From: Hysterium pulicare CBS 123377
Taxonomy: Eukaryota > Ascomycota > Dothideomycetes > Hysteriales > Hysteriaceae
Assembly (NCBI GenBank): GCA_000467715.1
Contig: AJFK01000543.1
Coordinates: 21,823 to 85,822, forward strand
Direction of reading: 5' to 3'
DNA length: 64,000 nucleotides
Program-made: the position numbers and the translations under genes
Shown: in pieces, positions 33,758 through 44,977 of the stretch
Layout: every line of letters begins with the position of its first letter
Position numbering within the stretch: the first letter of the stretch is position 1
Notes under the pieces: model-generated
The model's database searches: none
What the model saw: the letters and a program-made list of their open reading frames with translations, nothing else
What the model was told of the DNA's origin: nothing

Positions 33758-36700
33758 CTAATGCCCGTTAGGCCTTTTGTCGAAATAGCTATCACCTCCT
33801 TCCTGTTTTCCATTCGTCTCCTTCTCGGACGCCCCGTCAAGTGTGGTCTCAAACTCCTCAGGATCCACCGTGTTTGATTCGTTGCTCCTGAGTCGTTCAA
33901 GTTGGTCGCTGACATAATTCGCAACATGTCGGTCGCCCTCTGCCTTTCTCTTCAATGCGTCTTCATCGAGGTAACCAATCGAGTTGGTGCGATCAATCGG
34001 CGAAAGCATCTCTTCATCGCCGTTGGTAGAAGCGTCCAAATCGCTGCGCATGCCGATCGATCTTGCAGTAGACGAACGACGAAGATGATGGGGCTTCTTC
34101 GGCCTTCCTTTGTTGGTGAATATTTCGTCGAAGTAATGTGCCGCTGCCGCGGTTGGAGTTCGAGGTGTTTGTGGAAGTCGACAAGTCATGCTGGGGAAGA
34201 TGTTAGCCAGAGACATGAAGGTCACGGAAGTGAGTTCTAACTTACCCAGTATCATGGATCATCTTAGCAATCAAGCCCGTCCAGCCGCACTGGTGACTTG
34301 CCCCTAACCCACGCCCAGTATCTCCGTCGAAGAATTCATGGAACCACATGTAGTCCTTCCAGTTCGGGTCATAGTCGAGCATCTCATTCCCATTATTGAT
34401 CGCCCTTCGACCATCGTCACCACGGACGAAAAGATGTTGGAGACGGTGCTGTATTTCCTCCGCAACATGACCCAAATGCATGTAATCACCTGAACCGGTT
34501 GGACATTCGACTTTGAAATTCTCCCCGTAGAACGTGAAAAATCGTTGGAGAGACTCAATGAGAAGGAAGTTCGTAGCAATCCAAATTGGACCACGCCAAT
34601 TGCTGTTCCCACCGAAAAGGCCGCTGTCAGAGTCACCGGGAACGTAGCTTACGGAGAAGCGCTGTCCATTGACATCCATGGAGTAGGGATGGTCTTTGTG
34701 GTATCGAGAGAGAGAGCGAATACCGTGATCCGCTAGGAATTCGGTCTCGTCCAGCATTCTCGCTAGAATCTTCTTGAGACGGTCCTCGTTGACCAAAGAT
34801 AATAGCAAGCGATTATCCTTGCCGCGCTTTTTCATGGATGCAATATTGCGGTTTGCAGTGTCACTCCGATGATTCACGAACCAGTCCAACCTTTTCTTGA
34901 AGGCTTTAAACCTGTTGATGACCTCGGGCTCCAGAGTCAAAGTTGCGTAGAGAGGAATTAAGCCGACCAGAGATCGAACCGGCATTTGGTGACTCCAAGG
35001 GCCGCCCCAGGATATCGCATCGTAGTAGAAGCCATCGTCATCATTCCAAAGTGGCTTGGACTCGCTACCCGAACGATACTGCATGGCATCGCTAATGAGG
35101 ATGAAATGCTCGAAAAATTTCGATGCTATGTCCTCGTAGATACGACGGTGTTTGGCAAGTTCCAAGGAGATGTTGAGCATGTTGAGGCAGTAATAACCCA
35201 TCCAACCGGTGCTGTCGGCTTGCTCGAGAACACCACCTGTAGGCAAGGGTTCCGATCGGTTGAAGACGCCGATGTTATCCAAGCCCAGAAAGCCGCCTTC
35301 GAAAACATTGTTGCCGTCTGTGTCTTTCCGATTGACCCACCAAGTGAAGTTCAGAAGCAACTTTTGAAAGACTCGCTCAAGGAAGTCCAAATCTTCATGT
35401 CCATACATCTTACGCTCAATCTTGAAGACCCGGAACACAGACCAAGCATGAACTGGTGGGTTTACGTCCCCAAAATTCCACTCGTAGGCCGGGAGTTGCC
35501 CATTCGGGTGCATATACCACTCTCGCGTGAAGAGATCTAGTTGCTTTTTGGCGAAGTCGGGGTCAATCATCGCCAGGGGAATGCAATGGAAGGCACTGTC
35601 CCATGCAGCAAAGAATGGGTACTCCCAAGAGTCAGGCATGGACAGGATGTCATCCAGGTACATATGCTTCCACTCTTTGTTGCGGATGTTCTTCCGACTT
35701 GCCGGAGGAGGTGGCATTCCTGGATCTCCATTCGCCCAGTGGTCCCACACAAAGTAGTAGTACTGCTTGCACCAGAGCATACCGGAGAAAGCTTGGCGCT
35801 GAATGTTGCGAAGATCCTCAGCCATAGGCAATGGATTGATTCGCCAGTAGAACTCGTCTGCTTCAGCACGGCGCTGTTCCATGATATCGTCAAAAAGCTC
35901 TTCATCGACGTATCCCTCATATCGGCGTGACAACCTGAATCGAACAACAGCACACTCTCCTGGAGGAACACCGTCCCCTTCGTCGAAAGCATACCAAGCG
36001 GCGCACTTGGTACCCTGTCCCTTCGGGTTGACCGCGTTCGCTTGCTCATCGACAATGTAACGATGGAACGCATCCTTGACATATGGTGTCTTGTTTTGTC
36101 CCCCCCAGATATCCTTGTAGTTGGTTTCGTTTTCGGTGAAGAGTAATTTGGGTTGCACGTCCTCCCCGCTCGAACCTATGCCAGGAGAAGGGGAAAGTTG
36201 GAAATACCGTTCACCCAGCTTGTGATGTTTCGAATGTACCGTAGTTGGGCCGATCTTGTGCAGGGATGGCTTCTTCTTGATATCCTCGTGGCCCCATGAC
36301 CACGTGTTCCTGAACCAGACGTGAGGTACAATGTGCAGCGGAGCAGCCTCTGGACCGCGATTGTACGCAGTGACACGGAACAGAAGTTCCTCGGCATCAT
36401 CAGCTTCCTTTGCAGTTTCAATGAAGATGTCCCAATATCTGTCGTCATCAAAGACACCGGTATCAATCATGTTGTATTCGTGCTCGAGCTTGGATCGCTT
36501 GGCGTTCTCCTTGACGAGATCTTCGTAAGGGAACTTCCGCTGGGGGTATTTGTAGAGGTATTTCATGTAGGCATGCTATAAAATGGTCAGGCTGCGCAAG
36601 GTTATATCAAATGGAAGACATACCGAAGGAGTGTTGTCCAAATGAAAGTGGGCTTCTTTGATCGATTCGCCATGGTTTCCCTGCGGATTCGATAAACCGA

Positions 36701-37194
36701 ATAATCTCTCTTTCAAGAAGTCACTGCAATCACTTAGCAATTGATTGCGGAGGTTGAGGAAACAACTTACTCTTTCTCATTCCAGAATGCAAATGCGATG
36801 TTTTGTAGACCGTGGGTGTCTGAAACACCAGCAATACCGTCTTCGCCCCATCGAAATGCTCGCTTTCGAGCCATATCATGTGTGAAATCTGATATTGGTC
36901 AATGCAGTCCAGTGATAGTGGGCAGACGTACTTACGACTCCATGCGTCTCCGTCATGGCTGAAGAGGTTAGCAAAGCAGCCAAAGTAGGTAGCATGATAC
37001 TTACGAGTAATCTTCCCGGACTATGTAATTATTAGCCTGGTCGTGAGATCGAAGGCATTGGAGAGCTTACCAGTTGCCCACTGCCTCTCGGCGACATAGG
37101 GCCCCCATCGTTTCCAGTATTGTTTGCGTGCTCGGTCCTCTCTGAGGCGCTTCTCTTCTTCAGTAAGGTATTCCTGATTCTCGATGAGAACCAT
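33758..37194 (-). CDS. Large GH63/MGH1-like glycoside hydrolase-fold protein (yeast YMR196W-like)
   Basis: The seven predicted exons are 37194-37071, 37020-37005, 36958-36936, 36888-36771, 36723-36624, 36575-34246 and 34190-33758, giving 1047 aa, and every phase matches. The second and third exons are only 16 and 23 bases. The main exon has an N-terminal beta-rich part ([30 protein letters not shown]) and an (alpha/alpha) barrel with [50 protein letters not shown] and [20 protein letters not shown]. These are marks of the GH63 and mannosylglycerate-hydrolase-like clan. By size and layout it resembles the uncharacterised cytosolic yeast protein Ymr196w. No signal peptide is seen, unlike ER glucosidase I. 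The C-terminal 140 residues are polar and probably disordered. The substrate is unknown. Confidence 0.82.
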
Positions 37195-37967
37195 GTTGAG
37201 CTTCCAATAGCGTGGTAAGGCTAGTTTCGTGAAAAGGATCGATTGAAGGGAATTATAGGCAAGCAATCAATGGTGATGAGAAGAAGTACAGGCAAGGTTC
37301 AAGCCAAGTGGGTGATCAGGTAGGCGACGTGCAAAATGAATGTCAGCACTAATGGATGATGCGTGATGTGTAGAGGAAGAGAGAGGGATTGAGTGCGGAT
37401 GGAGTGAAGGAGTGGAGGATTGATGGGCGGGAGGCGGGGGACGAGGTTTTGTTGACTAGTTAGCAGGGCTGGCGGTCGCGATGCGATGCAGGAACTGTCG
37501 CGATGTCATATGCATGTCAGTCAGAGCTTTCCCTTATCGTCGCCTCAACAGATTGCGAACGGATTGCTTATTGTTGGGTTGGCAGGCGCAGCCGTTTCAC
37601 CCATCAACGACACCTGGCAATTCCCTTGTGCTGTGGCAGCGTAGAGGCAATCGTCGTGATTCACGCAGCGCAAGGCCAGCGGACCTCAGAGATTTATTCC
37701 GAGCATGCACAGATGCATCTGCCGGAGCACCGCATTCAGAGGGCATGGGAAACTTCCAAGGCGGTGAGGGCGAGCTAGGGGGCCGTGCATGCGCTGTCCT
37801 GTCATTGGCCCGCAAAAGGCTCAACACCAAGAACCGGCCCAGCCCCCCATGACAAAAGTGTTCCTGAATGTTAACGATGCTTGGCGACAACGGCTAGTGC
37901 ACCTGCAGTGCATCGCGATCCACCATCATCATCATGGACAGACCGAATCGCATTACTAACTAGCACT
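37195..37967. other. Intergenic, promoter of the GH63-like gene
   Basis: No gene is supported. A small CAT repeat (four units) lies at about 37923-37935, near the 3' end of the Nfu1 gene. Confidence 0.55.
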
Positions 37968-38979
37968 CTATCCCTCCACTGTGTCAAGACTGCCCTTTCC
38001 GACGGTTGAAGGCGCCGCATCTGGTCCTTTCTGCTGCCTTAATTTCTCCTCGAACTTAGCAAATTCCTTCATCGCGATTTCTTCCTCCTGGTCCAGAACT
38101 TGCTGCACCCCCTGCACTTCCTCAATGTAATGCCTGCGCGTACCATCAGTCTGAGATTCTCTCCAAGTTAAGCGTTTATACCTACATCAGCATGCTTTCA
38201 ATACCATTCTTCAATGTAACCGTACTGGAATCGCACGTTCGACACGCTCCTCGCAGCTTGAGAAGAACTTGCCCCTCATGAAACCCCCGGAATTCGATAT
38301 CTCCACCGTCTTCCTGAATCGCGGGTCGAATACGTGTCTCCAGCAGTTCCTTGATCATGCCGATTACTTCGCTATCGTTCTCATCATAGGCGAGACTGTC
38401 CTGCTCCGTTCCTTCCTGTCCGCTCTCACCTCCTTTGTCTTCTACAGTATTCACAATGGCTTGTCCGGACAGCATGAATTCGTTGATGATAGCGAATACC
38501 TCTGGTTTGACGTGCGCCCACGGGGTTGCACTGTCTTTTGAAACTGTTATGAAGTCGGTTCCAAATAAGACGGACGTGACTCCGTCTACATTCAGAAGCT
38601 TCGCCGCGAGGGGGGACGGATGTGGAGGGGCCAGCGTTGAGCGCGGCGAAAGATATTCGAGGAAAGGCGATTTGATGTTTTCGGGTAGGACTCGACTGTT
38701 AGGGTTGAATTTGAGAGCATCGGAATTTGGAGTTTGCTCAGTCTGGATAAACATCGTTCTCTGTCCGATCCGTCCGGACACAGAGCCAGGCGCATAAGTT
38801 TGCTGCTGACTCCATCTGTGAGATTTCGGTCTATGTTGAAGAGAAGAAGCTGTGATGGGTGAGGTGGTTTGGTGGATGCATCGAGCTGTGGCAACTTTAG
38901 GGCTGCTCCGAGAGCCTACTCTCTGCGCCACTCGAGACAAGCTACGGACTGCGGAACGCGGCAGTGTTGTAGAAGCCAT
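37968..38979 (-). CDS. nfu1: Mitochondrial Fe-S scaffold/carrier protein Nfu1
   Basis: Two predicted exons, 38979-38186 and 38133-37968, give 319 aa. A basic, serine-rich mitochondrial targeting sequence occupies about residues 1-75. The Nfu N-terminal domain starts near FIQTEQTPNSDALKF and contains SPLAAKLLNVDGVTSVLFG and FITVSK. The NifU C-terminal domain runs from LLETRIRPAIQEDGGDIEF to the cluster-binding GACRTCDSS (CxxC, about residue 246) and continues across the intron into MHYIEEVQGVQQVLD. The protein passes 4Fe-4S clusters to lipoyl synthase and other mitochondrial enzymes. A charged helical tail follows the domain. Without the intron the frame would end four residues after GIES, cutting a conserved helix, which supports the splice. 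Confidence 0.93.
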
Positions 38980-40191
38980 GGAGAATACTGCGGCTCGGAC
39001 TAATTGAGTATAGGAAGGTAGAGAGAATAGGTAGTGTATGGGACGAGGAAAATGTTTGCTGGAAGTTGCGGAGTCGGGAAAGCTTCGTCATGACGTTCTC
39101 GGATTAATCAGCCTTTGAAGCTTGGCGTTCAGGGTTGCCTCTTTGATAACGCATCACTTTACTCACCCAAATCCGGCTCTCTGCCTAGGTAGACACACGG
39201 CAAACAAATAATCTAGTTATGCTCGAGTAAGTCGTAGTAGAGTAATAGATTTACTCAGGCACACTTTCGGTGCCTCTTAATAATATTGTTTAACTGAAAA
39301 CTTTATCTGTCTTCTTCAACGCGATTATTTCTGCAGGACGTATATAGAGATGCATTACCTTCAGGACGTCCGAGGAAAGTCTGACTTGACGTTGTATCCT
39401 CACAGGCAGAAGGAAACATTAACACTCCAGCAATGCTGCACCTGAGATACGAATGACCCATTGCTCCATAAAAAGAACCTCTTACAGGCAGCACAACTAT
39501 CGGAAGCCAACAATGGTGCTGTAACTCTAGTTTCAGAAGATGTAATATTGCGAGATACAATGAGGGTGATATCATCGGTGACCGATTGGGATATGGGCTG
39601 CCGAGTTGAATACTTTTGCGGGTGTGAACGGAGGTCTTTTGGAGTGTGCGCAGAGCCATGAATGTTGCTCGTCAGCTTAAGCGCTATTCAGTGTTACTGG
39701 TTGTCCTGCGCCTCTTTTAAAGTAAGATTCCGTTGATCAATAGGTGAGGATGGAATCGTAAAGTGATGGACTTCGTAACCGGACGCTAAAAAGTAAGGCT
39801 GGGTCGTCGGCACGTGGCGTAGAGGCTTGATGCGCGATGAGCCGACGGCCAATGAATTCGGCAGGGCCTTGCCAAGGACGACTTCTAGAGGTTATATGTC
39901 GACATGGCATCACCTTTCCCACCCACCCACTTAACTAAGCCCGTACTCCACTAGCCCGCACATATTTCACTCCGCCGGCATCGCCCGCACGACTTCGTTG
40001 CAACCACGCTCCTTTGACACGTTCAACTCTCCCAGACCAGCAGGCTGGCAGCCCTGGAACCATCCATTACCGGTCCGTCTTTCGAGCTTCAAGAATTCCC
40101 TACACCTCCCACCCAAACTCCAAGCAAGCTTGAAACCAATCGCGAACGGAAAAGGCGTGAGAAGCTTGAGCAGCTTCTCGCGGCTGAAGAA
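38980..40191. other. Intergenic, divergent nfu1 / phosphate transporter promoters
   Basis: About 1.2 kb between start codons facing away from each other. No gene is supported. A CACGTGG site lies at about 39811, of interest because CACGTG/CACGTK are Pho4-type sites and the gene to the right is a phosphate transporter; this link is inference. Confidence 0.45.
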
Positions 40192-42995
40192 ATGAAGTTC
40201 TCGCACAGCTTACAGTTCAATTCTGTACCAGACTGGAGCAGCCATTACATTGCCTATTCCAATCTCAAGAAATTGTATGTCCAATACCCTGGGATTTATT
40301 GAGATATAAAATGCTACATGCAGAGTTGTTAACTGAAGAGTCTAGGATCTACACCCTCGAGAAGAGGCTCCACCAGGCCCACAATGGCCAGCTTGACCCC
40401 GAGTCCTCCCCACTCCTAAACGGCTCAGTTGACGAGCCGGACAAAGTCTTTACCAACGCCCTGGATCACGAACTAGAGAAAATATGCTCCTTCTACCGGC
40501 TGAAAGAGTTCGAAATCTATGGCGACGTGGATGGAGTGCTGAAAGATGAGGAAAACTATGAAGAGGGCCAGGAGGTGTTTGAGACAGAACAGCACGAGGC
40601 AGCCCCTGGAAGCCGTAGTGGTAAACGGCTGCGCTCCGCAAGTGTATTCAAGAATATTGGATTTGGCAGACCGAGAAAGACGAGTACGATGAGTCAGTCG
40701 TACGAGGACCCCGGTGAGGATGATAGCGACGAAGACGTGAATGAAACCTCACGACTACAACGAAAGAAGAGTAAGGATGGGAAGAGGGGGTGGGACTCGC
40801 ATACAGAGGATGATCTACGAGCTTCAACAGACTTCGCGTCTTCAAGGCGAAGGACGAGTGTGGCTTTTGATGATTATAACGATATGGCATTCTCTGCGTT
40901 ATACGATGAGGGCGTCTCGCTTAAGAAGAGGACAGTGAGCTTATACGTGCAAATATGCGAGCTACGGTCGTTCATCCAGTTGAACAAGACTGGATTTACA
41001 AAGGTCTTAAAGAAGTACGACAAGATCCTCGACCGGCATCTTAAGAGGCAGTACATCGAGCAGAACGTTGACACCGCATACCCTTTCCTGAAGTCCACCA
41101 TGGATCATCTTTCCGAAAATCTCCTTCGAATTGAGCAGGCATATTCGCGAGTGTGCACAAAAGGAGACCTGCAAGAGGCAAAACGCGAGTTGAGGTTACA
41201 TCTTAGGGAACATGTGGTTTGGGAACGTAATACCGTATGGAGAGAGATGATCGGAATTGAGAGGAAATCTCAAGCTGCGAATATGGGTCTTCGACAGACA
41301 ATGCTGGGTGGAGAAACAGATCCACGAAAGGCCCGACTGCAAGGCGATGAGGCTAGATCGGACACAAAGGAGGTTGTGACTCCAATTGGCAGATACCGCT
41401 GTCCGCAATGGCTGTTCAGCTCAACCTTCTACACGCTAGTGGCCATTCTTGCGATTTTCTTCATACTCATGTTCGTTCCAATTATGAAGAAGCGCGAACA
41501 GCAAAATTGTTTGGCTCTTGTTATTTTCGTGAGCTTGCTATGGGCTACTGAGGTATGTGTATCAATCTAATACCTTTTCATGAATGGCTAATGCTAGATA
41601 GGCCATCCCTCTCTTTGTTACCTCGCTCCTCGTCCCCTTCCTAGCAGTTGTTCTCCGCGTCGTACGCTCCGACCAAAAGCCACATACTCGTTTAGAATCC
41701 AAACAGGCTGCGAGCTATGTCTTTTCGGCCATGTGGACACCCGTTATCATGCTTCTTCTGGGTGGTTTCACCATCGCCGCCGCACTTTCCAAGTACAATA
41801 TTGCCAAAATGATGGCCACGTTCGTCTTGAGTAAGGCCGGTACGAAGCCAAGGACAGTCCTCCTAACGAGCATGTTTGTCGCCATGTTTGCCAGCATGTG
41901 GATAAGTAATGTCGCAGCTCCCGTACTCTGTTATTCCATCATTCAGGTAAGCTATCCATGCTACAAAACATTATTTGAGGTTATTCATCATTCGTAATAG
42001 CCTATACTCCGTAACCTTCCCTCTGACTCTGATATGACGAAAGCGCTGCTTCTCGGCATAGCATTGTCTTCAAACATAGGAGGTGCTGCCTCTCCTATCG
42101 CCTCTCCTCAGAATCTCATTGCGCTACAAAATATGTCGCCGCAGCCGTCTTGGGGCGTCTGGTTCTTCGTTGCGCTCCCCGTCTGCATCATCTCTATCCT
42201 CCTCATCTGGCTTCTCCTTCTGGTATCTTTCAAGCCTGGCCGTAACACCACCATCGTACCCATCCGGCCCCTCCGCGACCGCTTCTCAGGCATCCAGTGG
42301 TTCATCAGCGCTACGACTATAGTGACCATTATTCTGTGGTGCGTAAGCCATCAACTGGAATCTGTTTTCGGCGACATGGGCGTCGTAGCTATCATCCCAA
42401 TCGTCCTCTTCTTCGGCACCGGCATCCTCACAAAAGAAGACTTCAACAACTTTCTCTGGACAATCATCATTCTCGCTGCCGGCGGTCTCGCACTGGGCAA
42501 AGCTGTCAACTCTTCCGGGCTACTGCATACCATTGCCAATTCCATCACCACTCAAGTTGAGGGGTTGAGCTTGTATGGCGTCCTTGTCGTCTTCGCCGCG
42601 TTGATCCTCGTCGTGGCTACTTTCATCTCTCACACCGTTGCCGCGTTGATTGTGCTTCCCCTTGTGCAACAGGTTGGACAGGGCATGAATGAGCCGCATC
42701 CGAATTTGTTGGTTATGGGAAGCGTGCTTATGTGTTCCGCGGCTATGGGTTTGCCGACTTCTGGGTTTCCTAACATGAGTAAGTTCTCGCCTTCTCTCCC
42801 TTTCTCCCGACATTGCTTAGATGGGGTGGAAGACTAACAATAAGTGTAGCCGCCATCATGATGGAAGATTCTCAAACTGGCCAAAGATACCTCCAAGTCA
42901 AACATTTCCTTACTAGAGGTATACCCGCCTCCATTATTACGTTTCTCATCGTCATCACAGTCGGATATGGGCTGATGCTAGCTGTGGGCTTATGA
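40192..42995 (+). CDS. SPX-domain low-affinity phosphate transporter (PHO87/PHO90/PHO91-like)
   Basis: The five predicted exons are 40192-40274, 40346-41552, 41602-41946, 42001-42778 and 42850-42995, giving 852 aa. The SPX domain begins at residue 1 (MKFSHSLQFNSVPDWSSHYI, SNLKKLIYTLEK). It resumes after an acidic insertion with LYVQICELRSFIQLNKTGFTKVLKKYDK, which includes the lysines that bind inositol pyrophosphates. From about residue 390 come a dozen hydrophobic helices of the anion/Na+ symporter (SLC13-like) family, with SSNIGGAASPIASPQN and a late GLPTSGFPNM motif at the substrate site. Such proteins take up phosphate at low affinity at the plasma membrane or export it from the vacuole. 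The SPX domain links activity to phosphate status. The first intron acceptor at TCTAG restores the SPX motif. Confidence 0.92.
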
Positions 42996-43358
42996 ACATC
43001 TACCGCATCTATGGGCTTATCCGTTCTCTGTTTCTACTTTTCATATAGCCTGGCCTTATCCAGCTAGAGGGATGATCTGGGTATAGGTAGATTTAGATTT
43101 GAGTTCCAACGTAGACACACGTCACATTAAGAAACTGAAACACGTTTACTTGCTCTGTTCATCGCTGCCGCCGATCCATATCCCAATTGTTGTGTTTCCG
43201 TACATCACTTTTCTCGATGGCTCCTTTCCACTGTAGGGGCTCGCAGTGCATCTGCAGCGGATGCTGGAAGGGAAGGAGATATTCGTAATCGTATTCGATG
43301 TAGCGTTATGCACACCCCTAATGCTACTTATACTACGTGCATTCACTGTCTAGTATCC
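42996..43358. other. Intergenic between converging genes
   Basis: 3' flanks of the phosphate transporter and the coiled-coil gene; nothing else is seen. Confidence 0.6.
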
Positions 43359-44573
43359 CTACTTGCGTCCTGACTCTAACCGCGCAATCTCCTCGCGCAC
43401 CCTCTCAATTTCCTTCTTAAGGTACAAATAGCGCGACGCGATATCCAACATAGTCTTTCCACCCGCTCTGTCATACAGCTCCAACGCCTTCTCAGCCTGC
43501 GCCTCACGATTCCGGAGCATCACTTTCTCATTCCTCAAATGCTTCCGATAAGCTCCCAACGCATCGACCAACTCCTCAGGCACCGGATGACTCAGAACAT
43601 GAATCCTCGCTTGCACCTCCACCCCCTGCGCCTTCACAACCAATAACTCCGCTTTGGCCCTCGTGGCGCGCGATACGGCGCCGTGCATCGTTTGCTCCAG
43701 GATCCGGATGCACGTTTCGAGAAGCTGGCGGTGTTGGGAGAGGACTTTGCATGCTAGCGTTGAGATTTCCAGGCGGGTGGTGGCTAGGTCGGCTGGGAGG
43801 GTGGATTCGGCGGAGTCGCGGAGAGATTGGGCTGTTTGGGGGAGGGAAGTGAGTGAGGGGTTTGGGGTTGTTGGAGCCGCGATGCGGGAGATGTGGGTGG
43901 CTATGGTGGTGAGTTGGGTGGATAGGGAGGCTGATATTGGGGAGATGTTTTCCTGGGGTTCGGATGTTAGTTCACTTGAGTGGGTGAGATTGAAACTTTC
44001 GCTCTGTGTTGGCGAAGTGCAGCTTACGAGAAAGTATTCTACATCTTCCTTGATGATTTCTATGTCTTCGGGTGCAGTAATGTGGCCGTTTAGTTGTGCG
44101 GAAACGAGCTCGATTACTTCGTGGAGCTGTGATTGGGTTAGTATTCAACGAAGAATGAAAGGATAGAAGGAGGAGCGTGAATACCTCCGGTGGCAGATCC
44201 CCGGCGGTCGAGGGTAGATCAACGAGGGTATCCTTCAGAATCTGCTCTTTCGCTTTTGAGGTCCTTTGGATGTTCAAGTTCTAAACCAATGCCGCATATT
44301 AGAAGACGTACGAAGGAATTAATGAAGACGACTTGAGCATTCGGGCACAGTTTATTATACGAAAACGAAATGAGGAAACATCTGAAATAAAAACCCGGAG
44401 ACTAGACTTGAAAAAACTGAAAGATATACTTTTCGTATCTCATCGTACACTCTTTGCTTCTTCGCATCTTTAGACGATCCATCCGGATTTAGTTTTCGAG
44501 TGCTGAGGTCTTTGTAGAGGGCTTTAAAGCCGGGATTTCGGTCCAAAATAAAAGGATCAACTAGAGAGGTCAT
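43359..44573 (-). CDS. Coiled-coil protein of unknown function (possible augmin-type subunit)
   Basis: The four predicted exons are 44573-44430, 44280-44185, 44126-44028 and 43952-43359, giving 310 aa. All three introns fall between codons. The N-terminus reads MTSLVDPFILDRNPGFKAL and is followed by helical, heptad-rich sequence. The last 130 residues (ATRAKAELLVVKAQGVEV through YLYLKKEIERVREEIARLE) are a strong coiled coil. No enzymatic motif, signal peptide or membrane helix is present. The short pattern of an NP-x-F-x-x-L start plus C-terminal coils faintly resembles HAUS4-type augmin subunits, but I would not assign it on sight. The gene body is intact and probably conserved housekeeping. 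Confidence 0.75.
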
Positions 44574-44977
44574 ATTTTTGTCCTTTTAAAATTCATTCCA
44601 GGCTTCGGCGAGAGAGGATTGGAGAAAGTGGGTTGGCGGTTTATACACGACGAATGTTGATGGGAAGTAAATAATGCTACGGTGCGGTGTAATGACTTTA
44701 TTCGGAGTAGGCCAAAAGACTTGGCGGCGGAAGTCACGGTGAACTGTGGCTGTACATGTGGCTTTATCATTCACAAAATTGAACTTTCGAGGAACCAGAT
44801 CAAAAAATTTCTTGGATATTTCGAAATACCTGTCCGTGTAATATTTACATGGGAAACGAACCTGATTCTACACCTCAATTTTTGTAATCCCGAACAATAT
44901 TGTACACATGCCGAACACTGCCCGTCTATTTGTATTATGCTAAGAAAATTGAAGGGAACGGGGCTTTAGAAATTCTC
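44574..44977. other. Intergenic, promoter of the coiled-coil gene and 3' flank of the GMC gene
   Basis: No gene is supported. Confidence 0.55.

Noticed and set aside
35541-35930. Plus-strand frame inside the GH63-like gene
   Set aside because: Antisense shadow of a conserved minus-strand coding exon.
38980-40191. Possible tRNA or small RNA genes in this and other intergenic regions
   Set aside because: I looked for the TTCGA/TTCAA T-loop pattern with flanking stems and found no convincing cloverleaf. A covariance-model scan such as tRNAscan-SE would settle it.
40450-40890. Minus-strand frames inside the SPX transporter gene
   Set aside because: Antisense of the acidic and basic insertion in the SPX domain; no independent support.
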